Assembly: GCA_012838065.1 (NCBI GenBank)
Contig: DUPY01000039.1
Coordinates: 1-32,831 of the forward strand
Reading direction: 5' to 3'
Source of the DNA: Acholeplasma sp.
GTDB taxonomy: Bacteria > Bacillota_I > Bacilli_A > Acholeplasmatales > Acholeplasmataceae
DNA: 32,831 nt
Shown here: one piece after another, positions 1-8,033 of the stretch
Layout: each line of letters opens with the position of its first letter
Position numbering within the stretch: the stretch's first letter is position 1
Notes under the pieces: model-generated
What the model saw: the letters and a program-made list of their open reading frames with translations, nothing else
Told to the model about the DNA's origin: nothing
The model's database searches: none
Made by a program: the position numbers and the translations under genes

Positions 1-5
1 CAATC

Positions 6-108
6 AAACATGCATGTTTTGTAAGAAACAAACCGATAAAACAGGTTTTTTCTCATTTTTGTACATATTTGATGTAAACGTCCTTTGATTAAAGGATACT
101 TATCCTTT
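6..108. promoter_or_regulatory. Palindromes upstream of glgA promoter
   Basis: There is no gene in the first 199 bases. A perfect 14-bp palindrome, AAACATGCATGTTT, lies at 6-19. A hairpin-capable repeat AAAGGATA-CT-TATCCTTT lies at 91-108, and its left arm can instead pair with TCCTTT at 81-86, giving two mutually exclusive stems. The second element ends just before the glgA -35 box, so it could be an operator, or the end of an upstream transcript. A weak stem AAACC/GGTTT followed by T residues (30-50) could be the terminator of a gene lying before the window. The role of all of these is inferred from position only. Confidence 0.35.
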
Positions 109-114
109 ATTTAC

Positions 115-143
115 TTGTTATAAAAGCACTTTTTCGGTATAAT
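115..143 (+). promoter_or_regulatory. Sigma-A type promoter of glgA
   Basis: TTGTTA (115-120), a 17-base spacer and a perfect TATAAT (138-143) form a strong vegetative promoter. Transcription should start near 150, right at the purine-rich AGGAAGGAGA (151-160). This leaves a leader of about 50 bases before the glgA ATG. Confidence 0.75.
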
Positions 144-199
144 TATAAGAAGGAAGGAGAAAAGATTTTTTTCATAGAAAGAGATCTTGAAATGATAAT

Positions 200-1621
200 A
201 TGAGAATTCTTTTTTGCAGTGGTGAAGTATATCCATTTTCAAAAACAGGTGGTTTAGCCGATGTTGCAGCTTCTCTACCCAAAGCACTACTAAAACTTGG
301 CCATGAGGTAAAAATTATTTCACCTTATTATCAAAACGTCCATCATCGTTTCGGAGAAATAATGACTAAAGTTGGTGAATCAACGGTATCAATGGGAGAT
401 ATTAACGAACAAGCTACTTTTTATAAAACGGATTATGACAGTATTGAGCATATTTTCGTTGACAGTAAAAACTATTTTGACCGTCGTCGTTTTTATGGAC
501 ATGTCGATGATGCAGAACGTTTTACGTTCTTTAATTTTGCAATATTAGAAGCCATGGATAAGCTAGATTTTTTCCCAGACATCATTCATATCAATGACTG
601 GCAAACAAGCTTAGTTCCGTACTTTTTAGATGAAAAAAGTCGTCTTGATAGTCGTTACAACATTAAAACCTTACTGTCGATACACAACCTAGAAAAACAA
701 GGTGCATATCCAATAGAAATTGAAAAATTATTTAATGCTAAAAACTATACGTACATTCACTTAAACCAAGTGAACTTCTTAAAATGCGGTATAATGCGCG
801 CATCTGCTATTAATACGGTAAGTGAAACATACCGTAATGAAATTCTTACACGTTTTTATGGTTTTACACTTGATGGTGCATTAAAAGCCCGTCAATATCA
901 ACTTTTCGGCATACTAAATGGTCTTGATAGCGATGTATACAACCCAAGAACAGATAAACTTATTTATCAATCCTATGATGAGACTAACTTCGAAATTGGT
1001 AAAAAAATCAATAAAGAATCCTTAGTGAGTGAATATAGCTTAATGCCTGATAAACCACTTCTAGCTTTTGTTGGACGTTTTGCAAGACAAAAAGGTATAA
1101 ACCTTATGATGGATAGTATTGATCAATTTTTAATTGAAGAACGCATAAATCTTATTGTTGTTGGTGAAGGCGAGCAAGAATACGAAACATACTTTGAAGA
1201 ACTTCAAGAAAAATTCCCAAATTCAGTTTGTTACCAACACGGTTTTGACCAACAATTATCACTACGTGCTTATGCGGCAAGTGACTTATTCTTAATGCCA
1301 AGTTTATTTGAACCTTGTGGGCTTAACCAAATGATTGCGATGCGATATGGTTCACTTCCACTTGTTCGTTCAACTGGTGGCTTAAAAGACACAGTTACTC
1401 CCTACAATAAGTTTACCGGCATTGGTGTAGGTTTCGCATTTGAAAACTTTGATAGTCAAGAATTTATTGATACACTCAATGAGGCACTCGACCTTTATCA
1501 CAACAACCCAACAGCATTTAAAGAACTTATTCGTCAGGCAATGCATATCAAACACAGTATTACAAAAATGAGCTTACAATACGATGAACTTTATAAAAAA
1601 ATCATCGAGGATGCAATTTAA
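200..1621 (+). CDS. glgA: Glycogen/starch synthase GlgA (GT5 family)
   Basis: Transfers glucose from ADP-glucose (the usual bacterial donor) to the non-reducing end of an alpha-1,4-glucan. The 473-residue length is normal for bacterial GlgA. The N-terminal glucan/nucleotide-sugar motif KTGGLADV is at residues 16-23. The C-terminal Rossmann domain has GRFARQKG and the EPCGLNQMIAMRYG acceptor/donor motif followed by RSTGG. ATG 200 is the first in-frame start, because an in-frame TGA lies at 188-190. It has no good ribosome-binding site close by: the strong AGGAAGGAGA is about 40 bases upstream. A minimal frame ATG-ATA-ATA-TGA (192-203) ends with an ATGA overlap on the glgA start, so translation may be coupled. 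No other glg genes are visible, so the rest of the glycogen pathway would lie elsewhere. The next gene follows after 2 bases. Confidence 0.93.
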   Translation: MRILFCSGEVYPFSKTGGLADVAASLPKALLKLGHEVKIISPYYQNVHHRFGEIMTKVGESTVSMGDINEQATFYKTDYDSIEHIFVDSKNYFDRRRFYGHVDDAERFTFFNFAILEAMDKLDFFPDIIHINDWQTSLVPYFLDEKSRLDSRYNIKTLLSIHNLEKQGAYPIEIEKLFNAKNYTYIHLNQVNFLKCGIMRASAINTVSETYRNEILTRFYGFTLDGALKARQYQLFGILNGLDSDVYNPRTDKLIYQSYDETNFEIGKKINKESLVSEYSLMPDKPLLAFVGRFARQKGINLMMDSIDQFLIEERINLIVVGEGEQEYETYFEELQEKFPNSVCYQHGFDQQLSLRAYAASDLFLMPSLFEPCGLNQMIAMRYGSLPLVRSTGGLKDTVTPYNKFTGIGVGFAFENFDSQEFIDTLNEALDLYHNNPTAFKELIRQAMHIKHSITKMSLQYDELYKKIIEDAI

Positions 1622-1623
1622 TT

Positions 1624-2070
1624 ATGAAACGTAAAACACTAAAAATTACAAGTTATGTCGCATTTATATTTGCACTATACAATATTTTTACACTTGCAAC
1701 TGGTATTGATGTTACAATGTATAAAGATCTTTTAACGGTTGAAGAGTTAGAAAGCTTTCAAAGTTTACTACGAACAACGACGTTTATCTCATGTATACTT
1801 AATTTAGTTGTTGGATACTTCTTCTATAAGTATACGAGACTTGATGATGAAGCGTTATTAGCTAAACGTCGCTACGTTATATACTTTTCAATTATATGTA
1901 TTTTCTTTTCACTGTTTGTAGGTATTCTAGGATTCATGTCAACAGGAAAAAATTCTACACAAAATGCCATTGCTAATCGCCTTTTAGAACTTGAAAAATT
2001 GCATCGAGAAGGCTTAATTACTGATGAAGAGTACGAAAGAAAAAAAGATGATATTTTAAATCAATTATAA
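1624..2070 (+). CDS. Small membrane protein with C-terminal SHOCT-like motif
   Basis: The 148-residue protein has three hydrophobic segments, at about 7-28, 47-70 and 84-107. A polar C-terminal tail carries ELEKLHREGLITDEEYERKK, which matches the SHOCT short C-terminal domain pattern (two small helices, L-x-x-L-x-x-x-G-x-I-T-x-E-E-[FY]). SHOCT domains are small modules of poorly known function found at the ends of many bacterial membrane or stress proteins, and may mediate oligomerisation. The gene starts 2 bases after the glgA stop with only a distant GAGG (1607-1610), so it is probably translated by coupling with glgA. No link to glycogen metabolism is evident. Function unknown. Confidence 0.8.
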   Translation: MKRKTLKITSYVAFIFALYNIFTLATGIDVTMYKDLLTVEELESFQSLLRTTTFISCILNLVVGYFFYKYTRLDDEALLAKRRYVIYFSIICIFFSLFVGILGFMSTGKNSTQNAIANRLLELEKLHREGLITDEEYERKKDDILNQL

Positions 2071-2094
2071 AAAAAGTCCAGAAGGACTTTTTTT
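2069..2094. terminator. Bidirectional terminator between convergent genes
   Basis: AAAAAAAGTCC-AGAA-GGACTTTTTTT forms a hairpin flanked by A and T runs on both sides, so it can end transcription from either direction. It lies between the + strand SHOCT gene and the minus-strand peroxidase gene, and overlaps the peroxidase stop codon (2093-2095). Confidence 0.9.
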
Positions 2095-2560
2095 AAAGTA
2101 TATTTAAAAGATCTTGTTCTAACTCTTCAGGCACTATTTTTGAATCATAATGACCAACAATATCACCCTGGCGATTAATTAAAAATTTAACAAAATTCCA
2201 ACGAATACTTTTAATATCAACGGTTTGCTTTAAGTATTGATATAAAGGTATTGTTTTTTTGCCATTAACATTTGTTTTTGCAAACACTTTAAATGTTACG
2301 CCATAGTTTAACTTACAAAAGTTTAAAATTTTTTGACTATTTCCTTTAGATTGTCCTAAAAACTGATATGTTGGAAACGCTAAGATTTCAAAACCTTTAT
2401 CGTTGTATTTTTGATAGAGTTCTTCAAGACTTTCAAGTTGTGGTGTATAGCCACAATGTGTCGCTATATTTACAATTAATAAAACTTTACCTTTATATAT
2501 GTCTAAACTCGTTTGGGTTCCGTCGATATTTTCGACATTAAAATCATAGACTTTCATCAT
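2093..2560 (-). CDS. Glutathione peroxidase family protein (probably thioredoxin-dependent)
   Basis: A thioredoxin-fold peroxidase that reduces hydrogen or lipid peroxides. With start ATG 2560 it has 155 residues, usual for bacterial Cys-GPx. The peroxidatic Cys36 sits in [11 protein letters not shown], Gln70 in FLGQ, and Trp/Asn in RWNFVKFL, so the catalytic tetrad is complete. Cys82 ([11 protein letters not shown]) corresponds to the resolving cysteine of thioredoxin-dependent enzymes. The usual FPCNQF signature reads FPTYQF, so the middle cysteine and the asparagine are lost. The frame extends to a TTG at 2566, but ATG 2560 or 2557 is preferred. The start overlaps the end of nfo, so it is the last gene of the dinB-cshB-nfo operon. 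The substrate and reductant are inferred from the family. Confidence 0.88.
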   Translation of the reverse strand: MMKVYDFNVENIDGTQTSLDIYKGKVLLIVNIATHCGYTPQLESLEELYQKYNDKGFEILAFPTYQFLGQSKGNSQKILNFCKLNYGVTFKVFAKTNVNGKKTIPLYQYLKQTVDIKSIRWNFVKFLINRQGDIVGHYDSKIVPEELEQDLLNIL

Positions 2561-3440
2561 GTTCAATTACTTCTAAAAGATTTGGATTAAATACTTTTGA
2601 TTTAATCATTGCAATCTCATATTTATATGGTGGCTTACCATTAACATAAGGTGTTTCTAATATTTTTGGTATATCTTTAAATTTATCATAGTAAACAATA
2701 TTTAATAATGCATCAAAACCAATATAGCCAAAACCAAAGTTTTCATGGCGGTCTTTTCTTGCACCCATTTCATTTTTACTATCGTTTACGTGAATGACAC
2801 TAATATACTCAATACCAACAACATCATCAAAGTGTTTCATAACGCCTTCAAAATCGTTTTTAATATCATAACCACTGTCATGTGTATGACACGTGTCAAA
2901 ACATACGCTAAGGCGTCCTGGACGATTTGTTTGGTCAATAATCGCTTTTAATTCTTCAAACGTTCTACCTACTTCGTTTCCTTTACCCGCCATTGTTTCT
3001 AGTGCAATCTTTACGTCTAAGTCCTTTGTGTTGTCTATAACTTGTTGTAAGCCTTGAGCAATCCAAGTTACCGCCTGTTCTCTATCTAAACCAACAGCAC
3101 TCCCTGGATGTAAAACCATTTGTTTTACATGCATACTTGCTGTACGAATAACTTCTTTTGTTAAAAACTCAACTGCAAATGCACGTTTTTCCGGATCTGG
3201 ATTTGCTAAGTTTACAATATATGGTGCATGGACAACAACATGATCAAATTGAAGACCACTTTTTGCCATAAGATCACTTGCAGCTTCAATGTTTAAATCT
3301 TTAATGCTCTTTCTAATTGTATTTTGTGGTGCACCTGTGTACACCATAAATGCTGTAGCACCATAGTTTAAAGCTTCTTCTACAGAACCTTGGTACATTT
3401 TCGTACCACTCATGCCAACGTGGGATCCAATAATAATCAT
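2544..3440 (-). CDS. nfo: Endonuclease IV (AP endonuclease)
   Basis: Cleaves DNA 5' of abasic sites and removes 3' blocking groups in base excision repair. The 298-residue length is typical. The TIM-barrel metal ligands are visible: HAPY (His), the His in [14 protein letters not shown] (Glu), [13 protein letters not shown] (Asp and His), [22 protein letters not shown] (His, Asp, His) and the Glu in ETPYV, which together bind three zinc ions. The start is fixed by GGAGG ahead of an ATGA overlap with the cshB stop (3437-3440). In Bacillus subtilis nfo (yqfS) also lies next to cshB (yqfR), so the pair is a conserved neighbourhood. Confidence 0.96.
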   Translation of the reverse strand: MIIIGSHVGMSGTKMYQGSVEEALNYGATAFMVYTGAPQNTIRKSIKDLNIEAASDLMAKSGLQFDHVVVHAPYIVNLANPDPEKRAFAVEFLTKEVIRTASMHVKQMVLHPGSAVGLDREQAVTWIAQGLQQVIDNTKDLDVKIALETMAGKGNEVGRTFEELKAIIDQTNRPGRLSVCFDTCHTHDSGYDIKNDFEGVMKHFDDVVGIEYISVIHVNDSKNEMGARKDRHENFGFGYIGFDALLNIVYYDKFKDIPKILETPYVNGKPPYKYEIAMIKSKVFNPNLLEVIEHDESL

Positions 3441-4663
3441 GATTTTTTCCTCCGTAATTTCTTTTGAGCCTTTAAAATAGCTTCTTTATTTTTCTTTTTA
3501 TAATTTGGTTTGACTTTTTTAGGTTTTTTAACTTGTTTTAATGCTTGTTTTATAATTTCAGCATCTTTGTTTTTCTTTTCTCGTTTTTCAAAACCATTTT
3601 TAGTAATATCATATGTAATAAAGTTAATGCCTTGTTTTCTTAAACGCTCAATTTTTCTAACATCAATTTCGTCTTGAATAGTAATAACAATACCCGTATC
3701 ATTCATTCGTCCTGTTCTACCGCTTCTATGCATAAAAAATTCTAAATGACTTGGTAAATCGTAATGAATGACGTGGCTCACTTTTAAATCAAGTCCACGT
3801 GCAGCAAGATCACTTACTACAACATATTGATATTTTAAATTTCTTACTTCTTCAATGACTTTTGTACGTTGACGAATACCAAGTTTTGAACTGATATAGG
3901 TTGCATTAACACCCATTTCAGATAAATGTTCAAAGACTGTTTGTTGGTCTTCAACTTTACTTACAAAAATAAATGCTAAATATGGATTTAAGTTATTAAC
4001 AATATCCGTTAATACATCCAGTCTTGACTTATACTTTGTAATAATCAAGCGATGTTCAATGTTTAAGACATCGGTTTTTGTTGTATCAACAAGTTCGTAT
4101 TGTCCAAAGTATTTTGAAATAAATGGTTTCATTTGCTCGTTAATTGTCGCAGAAAACAATAGATACTTCGTCTTTGGCATTGCTGATAACAATGGATCAA
4201 TCATTGATAGAAAATCATAGTCGAACATCATATCCGCTTCATCTAATACTAAATATTTCGCATACTGTATTTTTAAGATGTTTTGATTTACCACATACTC
4301 ATACAATTTTTGTGGCGTGGAAATAACGATTTGCGGTTGTTTTTTACTTAATTTTTGTTGTAGACGAACACTATCGGTTAATGCGTTAATTTTCATAACA
4401 TCAAACGAATCATCTGTCATCATTAACATATCGTAAACTTGGTTAACAAGTTCATTTGTTGGAATAATAATAACTGCTTGAACTTGTTCAAAATCTTTTT
4501 CTATTTTACCTAAGACAGGCAATAAATACGCGTGTGTCTTTCCTGTTCCGGTTTTTGCTACACCAACAATGTTTTTATTTTGGCTAAAAGCCTTAAAAAC
4601 ACCTTCTTGTATAGGTGTCGCCTTATCAAATTTTAATTCTTTTAATTTTGTTTCTATGTACAT
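3437..4663 (-). CDS. cshB: DEAD-box RNA helicase, CshB-like
   Basis: An ATP-dependent RNA helicase, probably for mRNA or ribosome remodelling, especially in the cold. The 408 residues carry the Q motif (FDKATPIQ), motif I AKTGTGKT, motif II DEAD in [13 protein letters not shown], motif III SAT in LFSATINEQ, and motif [11 protein letters not shown] lysine-rich tail of about 60 residues follows and probably binds RNA. The frame is open to a GTG at 4705 inside dinB, but ATG 4663 has GGTGA at proper spacing and begins 23 bases after the dinB stop, so it is preferred. The adjacency to nfo supports CshB rather than CshA. Confidence 0.9.
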   Translation of the reverse strand: MYIETKLKELKFDKATPIQEGVFKAFSQNKNIVGVAKTGTGKTHAYLLPVLGKIEKDFEQVQAVIIIPTNELVNQVYDMLMMTDDSFDVMKINALTDSVRLQQKLSKKQPQIVISTPQKLYEYVVNQNILKIQYAKYLVLDEADMMFDYDFLSMIDPLLSAMPKTKYLLFSATINEQMKPFISKYFGQYELVDTTKTDVLNIEHRLIITKYKSRLDVLTDIVNNLNPYLAFIFVSKVEDQQTVFEHLSEMGVNATYISSKLGIRQRTKVIEEVRNLKYQYVVVSDLAARGLDLKVSHVIHYDLPSHLEFFMHRSGRTGRMNDTGIVITIQDEIDVRKIERLRKQGINFITYDITKNGFEKREKKNKDAEIIKQALKQVKKPKKVKPNYKKKNKEAILKAQKKLRRKKS

Positions 4664-4685
4664 GAAATCACCGCTTCTTATTATA

Positions 4686-5873
4686 TCATATTTTGTCTTT
4701 AACACCTTTTTTTACGCTATCTGGATATTTCTTATTAATACTATCCATAACTCTAAATAAATCATTTTCGCGCTTACTCATTGTATCATATGTGAACAGA
4801 TTATAATCAATTTTTAAATCACGCTTTTGCATGACTTGATAAAAGCCACATCCGATTAAGCGAACAGGTTCGTTTTTATAGTGCTGTTCAACAAGTTCTT
4901 CAATCGCATGATATAAAATATCACGCTCATCCGTGTAATCATTTAAGACTTGACTACGCGTAATTAGTTTAAAATCTTTTGTTTTAAACTTAATGGTTAC
5001 ACCTTTAGCAATCAATTCATCACTAATTAAGCGGTCATAAGCAATTGAAAACATTTCTTTAATTTCGTTAATAACTAAATCCGTTTGATCAATAGGAAAA
5101 TTTAGTGTCGTTTCGTTTGTTACAGACTTTGGTATCGCATACTTTTTAGGATCTACAACATCGCTGCTATAACCTAAGATATGTTCAATGTATGACTCAT
5201 ACATCGGTAATTTCATAATCTCAAGAATTTTGGATTTGTTTTCTTTTTTTAAAAAGTCACCAATGGTTAATATTCCGCGCTCTACAAGTAATGGTGCGGT
5301 TTTTTTACCAATCCCAAACATATCTTTAATAGGAAGTGGTAAAATTTTTTCTTCAATGTCTCTTCTTCTTATAACAGTTATACCTAAAGGTTTTTTTAGT
5401 TCAGAAGCCATTTTAGCTAAAAACAATGTTGGTCCAATGCCAATAGATACCGGAAGTTTGTATTCTTTATAGAGTGTATCTTGTATTTCTTTAGCAATTT
5501 CTAAAGGATGACGCGTTTTCGATAACTCCGTCATATCAACATATGCTTCGTCAATGGATCCTTTTAAAATCAAATTGCTATATTTTTTTAAGAAGTTGAA
5601 AAATATCATCGATTGTTTATGGTAAAGTTTAAAGTCTAATGGAACGACTAGCAACTGTGGATATATATTTAATGCTTCATGAATGCTCATACCACTTTTT
5701 ATACCGAGTTCTCGAGCTTTGTAACTTGCAGTAGAAAGTACGCCTTTTCGCATCGCAGCACTACCACCAACAACAAAAATCTTATTTGCTAAATATGGTT
5801 CCTTAATGATCGAACACGTAGCAAAAAAAGCATTTAAATCGATATGAAAAATTATTTTAACTTCTTTTTTCAT
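4686..5873 (-). CDS. dinB: DNA polymerase IV (Y-family translesion polymerase)
   Basis: An error-prone polymerase for lesion bypass. The 395 residues begin with the catalytic block HIDLNAFFATC (metal ligand Asp12, steric-gate aromatic nearby), followed by SYKARELGIKSGMS and the second catalytic block GSIDEAYVDMT (Asp108, Glu109). Helix-hairpin-helix and little-finger regions follow. A YNLF near the C-terminus could be a weak sliding-clamp contact. The ATG at 5873 has AAAGGG 7 bases upstream. It is the first gene of the dinB-cshB-nfo-peroxidase operon and reads from the promoter at 5900-5928. No LexA-type operator was recognised, so SOS control is not shown. Confidence 0.94.
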   Translation of the reverse strand: MKKEVKIIFHIDLNAFFATCSIIKEPYLANKIFVVGGSAAMRKGVLSTASYKARELGIKSGMSIHEALNIYPQLLVVPLDFKLYHKQSMIFFNFLKKYSNLILKGSIDEAYVDMTELSKTRHPLEIAKEIQDTLYKEYKLPVSIGIGPTLFLAKMASELKKPLGITVIRRRDIEEKILPLPIKDMFGIGKKTAPLLVERGILTIGDFLKKENKSKILEIMKLPMYESYIEHILGYSSDVVDPKKYAIPKSVTNETTLNFPIDQTDLVINEIKEMFSIAYDRLISDELIAKGVTIKFKTKDFKLITRSQVLNDYTDERDILYHAIEELVEQHYKNEPVRLIGCGFYQVMQKRDLKIDYNLFTYDTMSKRENDLFRVMDSINKKYPDSVKKGVKDKI

Positions 5874-5883
5874 ATAAAACCCT

Positions 5884-5928
5884 TTGAAATAAATCCTTTA
5901 TTATAGTATAATAGCAATGATATGACAA
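5884..5928. promoter_or_regulatory. Overlapping symmetric divergent promoters
   Basis: On the + strand TTGAAA (5884-5889), a 17-base spacer and TATAAT (5907-5912) point toward the 55-residue protein gene. On the minus strand TTGTCA (5928-5923), a 17-base spacer and TATAAT (5905-5900) point toward dinB. The two -10 boxes form the palindrome ATTATA-G-TATAAT. Each polymerase footprint covers the other promoter, so the two should be used alternately. Confidence 0.8.
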
Positions 5929-5953
5929 TTAATAATATTTAGAGGTGAATCCT

Positions 5954-6121
5954 GTGGCAAAAAAAGCAAATACAAAAGTTAAAAATACAAAAGTTGATGA
6001 AACCAAACCATATGTAAGCCCAACTGAAACTTGGTGGGGTAAAGCAATTATTTGGATACTTGTAATCGGTATGGTATTCGGTATTGTAATTGGTTTAATT
6101 GACGCATTAGTTAATTTATAA
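5954..6121 (+). CDS. 55-residue single-span membrane protein
   Basis: A small gene with a GTG start. GAGGTGA (5942-5948) lies 5 bases before GTG 5954, its own promoter lies just upstream and a strong terminator just downstream, so it is a complete transcription unit. The product has a lysine-rich soluble N-terminus of about 25 residues (MAKKANTKVKNTKVDE), a WWGK boundary, and one hydrophobic span at about 31-53 (AIIWILVIGMVFGIVIGLI) near the C-terminus. This gives the topology of a tail-anchored protein with a basic cytoplasmic face. Size and layout resemble the many uncharacterised small Firmicutes membrane proteins; no family is claimed. Function unknown. Confidence 0.8.
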   Translation: MAKKANTKVKNTKVDETKPYVSPTETWWGKAIIWILVIGMVFGIVIGLIDALVNL

Positions 6122-6133
6122 TTTTTAAAAGTT

Positions 6134-6153
6134 AAAAGGCGAAAGCCTTTTTT
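6134..6153 (+). terminator. Rho-independent terminator of small membrane protein gene
   Basis: AAAAGGC-GAAA-GCCTTTTTT: a GNRA-type tetraloop hairpin followed by a T run, 12 bases after the stop codon. Confidence 0.9.
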
Positions 6154-6164
6154 CTTTATTAAAT

Positions 6165-6190
6165 AACAAGCACCATAAAAGGTGCTTGTT
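6165..6190 (-). terminator. Terminator of the nusB-xseA-xseB-recN operon
   Basis: A perfect 10-bp stem, AACAAGCACC-ATAAAA-GGTGCTTGTT, adjoins the recN stop codon at 6191. On the minus strand it is followed by TATTTAAT, a modest T-rich tail. Confidence 0.75.
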
Positions 6191-7843
6191 TTATTTATTA
6201 CTTAACAACATTTTGGCTTGTTCAAGCGCAAAACTACTTAAACTATCGTCAGATAACATCATACCAATTTGTTTAATTCGTGCTTCTTCAGTTAGTAAAT
6301 CAATTTTTGTAACCATACGGTTATTTTCAAAAACCTTATAGATTGCATATTGATAATCAGCTTTCGCAGCAACTTGAGGTAGATGCGTAATAACAATGAC
6401 TTGCATGTCTTTGCTTAATTCCTTCATTTTTTGTGCAACTTTAGCTGCTGTTTTACCGCTTACGCCCGTATCAATTTCATCTAATACTAAAATTGATAGA
6501 CCTTCATTTAATGAATGAATGGTTTTCAATGCTAACATAAATCGTGACTTTTCACCGCCTGAGGCTACCTTAGATAATGATTTTACTGGTTCACCTTCAT
6601 TTAGTGATATTTCAAAATCGATACGGTCAATACCATTTTCAAATAAAATATCTGGTGAAACTTCTAAATATTCAAAATTTATCTTAAACTCTGCTTTATC
6701 TAAATCCAATTGTTTAAGTTCTTCAACAATTTTCTTTTCAAATACTTTTGCTAATATCTTACGCATTTGAGATAACTTTTCACCTGAATCAAAAGCTTTT
6801 TTAAAGGCGTCATCCATGCGTTTTTTTAAGCCTTCAATGTAGGCATCAAAGTTATTTACTTTTAAAATTTTATCTTCTAAGTCTTTTTGATAGACAAGCA
6901 ATTCATCAATTGTCATTTTATATTTAAGTTCAATTTTTGATAATTCATGACTGCGTTCTTGCATAAGATTAAATTCAGATTCGTCAAAGTCAAGCATATT
7001 TAAAGCATCCTCAATGCTTGAACGTATCGCATCAATTTCATAATACGTATCCATAAGTTTCTCTTGATTTTCTTCATAAACTTTATCTAGGAAACTAATT
7101 GTTTTAAGTTGTTTCGATGCTTCATATAAATTGTCCAATTGCAAATTACTTGAATCTAACAGTTCACGTGTATTTTTTAAAGCTTGAACAGTTTTATCAA
7201 AATGTTTAAGTTTTTCAATTTTTTCATCAAGTTCTTCTTTTTCCCCTTGTTTTAATTGATAACTTTTCAATTCTTTCAGTTGAAACTCAAAAAAATCAAG
7301 TTGCTTTTCTTCTTGTACCTTTTCTAAATGCCCCTTTTCATAAGCTTTCTTAGCATCTAAAAAATAACTACGATTCATTAAATAATTCGTATATAGTGGT
7401 TCAATGGCTTTTCGATCCATATCATCAATGAATTTTAAATAGGCATCTTTATCGTACAACTGCATGGCGTCATCTTGTGAGTGAATCGAACCAACGCATT
7501 GCATCGTTTCTCTTAGTTTTTGTAATGTTTGAATTTCATTATTTACACGTACGGTGTGACGACCATTTTCATCAATTGTGCGACTAATTTCAATGGTTTC
7601 TGGAAAACCAGAAATAAGTTGAACTTTTTTAGATAACTTAAACAAGCCAAAAACACGAGCTTGACTTTTTCCGTGTCGAATCATTTGACTATCAGATCTT
7701 TTACCAAATAAAAGCTCCAATGCTTCTAAAATGATAGACTTACCGGCACCTGTCTCACCCGTTAAGGCACTTAAACCTGAATGAAAGTCGATATCGATGT
7801 CTTCGATTAATGCGAAATCTTTAACACTCAACTTTAATAACAT
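6191..7843 (-). CDS. recN: DNA repair protein RecN
   Basis: An SMC-like ATPase that gathers DNA ends in double-strand-break repair. The 550 residues show Walker A GETGAGKS (29-36), a long central coiled-coil region, the ABC signature SGGEKSRF, Walker B ILVLDEIDTGVSG and the H-loop VITHLPQVAA, in the expected order and at normal length. The ATG follows the xseB TAG with no gap, and AAAGGAAA in the end of xseB supplies the ribosome-binding site, so it is the last gene of the operon. In Bacillus recN lies in the same broader neighbourhood but with several genes between. Confidence 0.96.
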   Translation of the reverse strand: MLLKLSVKDFALIEDIDIDFHSGLSALTGETGAGKSIILEALELLFGKRSDSQMIRHGKSQARVFGLFKLSKKVQLISGFPETIEISRTIDENGRHTVRVNNEIQTLQKLRETMQCVGSIHSQDDAMQLYDKDAYLKFIDDMDRKAIEPLYTNYLMNRSYFLDAKKAYEKGHLEKVQEEKQLDFFEFQLKELKSYQLKQGEKEELDEKIEKLKHFDKTVQALKNTRELLDSSNLQLDNLYEASKQLKTISFLDKVYEENQEKLMDTYYEIDAIRSSIEDALNMLDFDESEFNLMQERSHELSKIELKYKMTIDELLVYQKDLEDKILKVNNFDAYIEGLKKRMDDAFKKAFDSGEKLSQMRKILAKVFEKKIVEELKQLDLDKAEFKINFEYLEVSPDILFENGIDRIDFEISLNEGEPVKSLSKVASGGEKSRFMLALKTIHSLNEGLSILVLDEIDTGVSGKTAAKVAQKMKELSKDMQVIVITHLPQVAAKADYQYAIYKVFENNRMVTKIDLLTEEARIKQIGMMLSDDSLSSFALEQAKMLLSNK

Positions 7844-8029
7844 CTATTTCATTTCCTTTACGATTAACTTTTGTGCTTCTTCCAACATATCGTAACATTG
7901 TTTAGATAATTCTAAACCTTTTTGATACATTGAAAGTGCTTGATCAAGAGGCAACTCTTTTTCTTCTAAAGTTTTCGTTATTACGTCAAGTTCTTTTAGT
8001 AAATCTTCAAAGGTAACTTTATCTGCCAT
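7844..8029 (-). CDS. xseB: Exodeoxyribonuclease VII small subunit
   Basis: The 61-residue helical subunit of exonuclease VII, which binds the large subunit XseA in the cytoplasm to degrade single-stranded DNA. The family pattern is plain: FEDLLKELDVITKTLEEKEL, then LDQALSMYQKGLELSKQC and a short amphipathic tail. It starts 4 bases after the xseA stop, with AGGTGA overlapping that stop as the ribosome-binding site. Confidence 0.95.
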   Translation of the reverse strand: MADKVTFEDLLKELDVITKTLEEKELPLDQALSMYQKGLELSKQCYDMLEEAQKLIVKEMK

Positions 8030-8033
8030 ATTC

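Noticed and set aside
30-50. Terminator of a gene upstream of the window
   Set aside because: The stem is only 5 bp with a 9-base loop; the T run is suggestive, but no upstream coding sequence is visible to support it.
4664-4705. Longer N-terminus of the DEAD-box helicase from GTG 4705
   Set aside because: It would overlap dinB and has no ribosome-binding site; ATG 4663 has GGTGA at good spacing and fits the family N-terminus.
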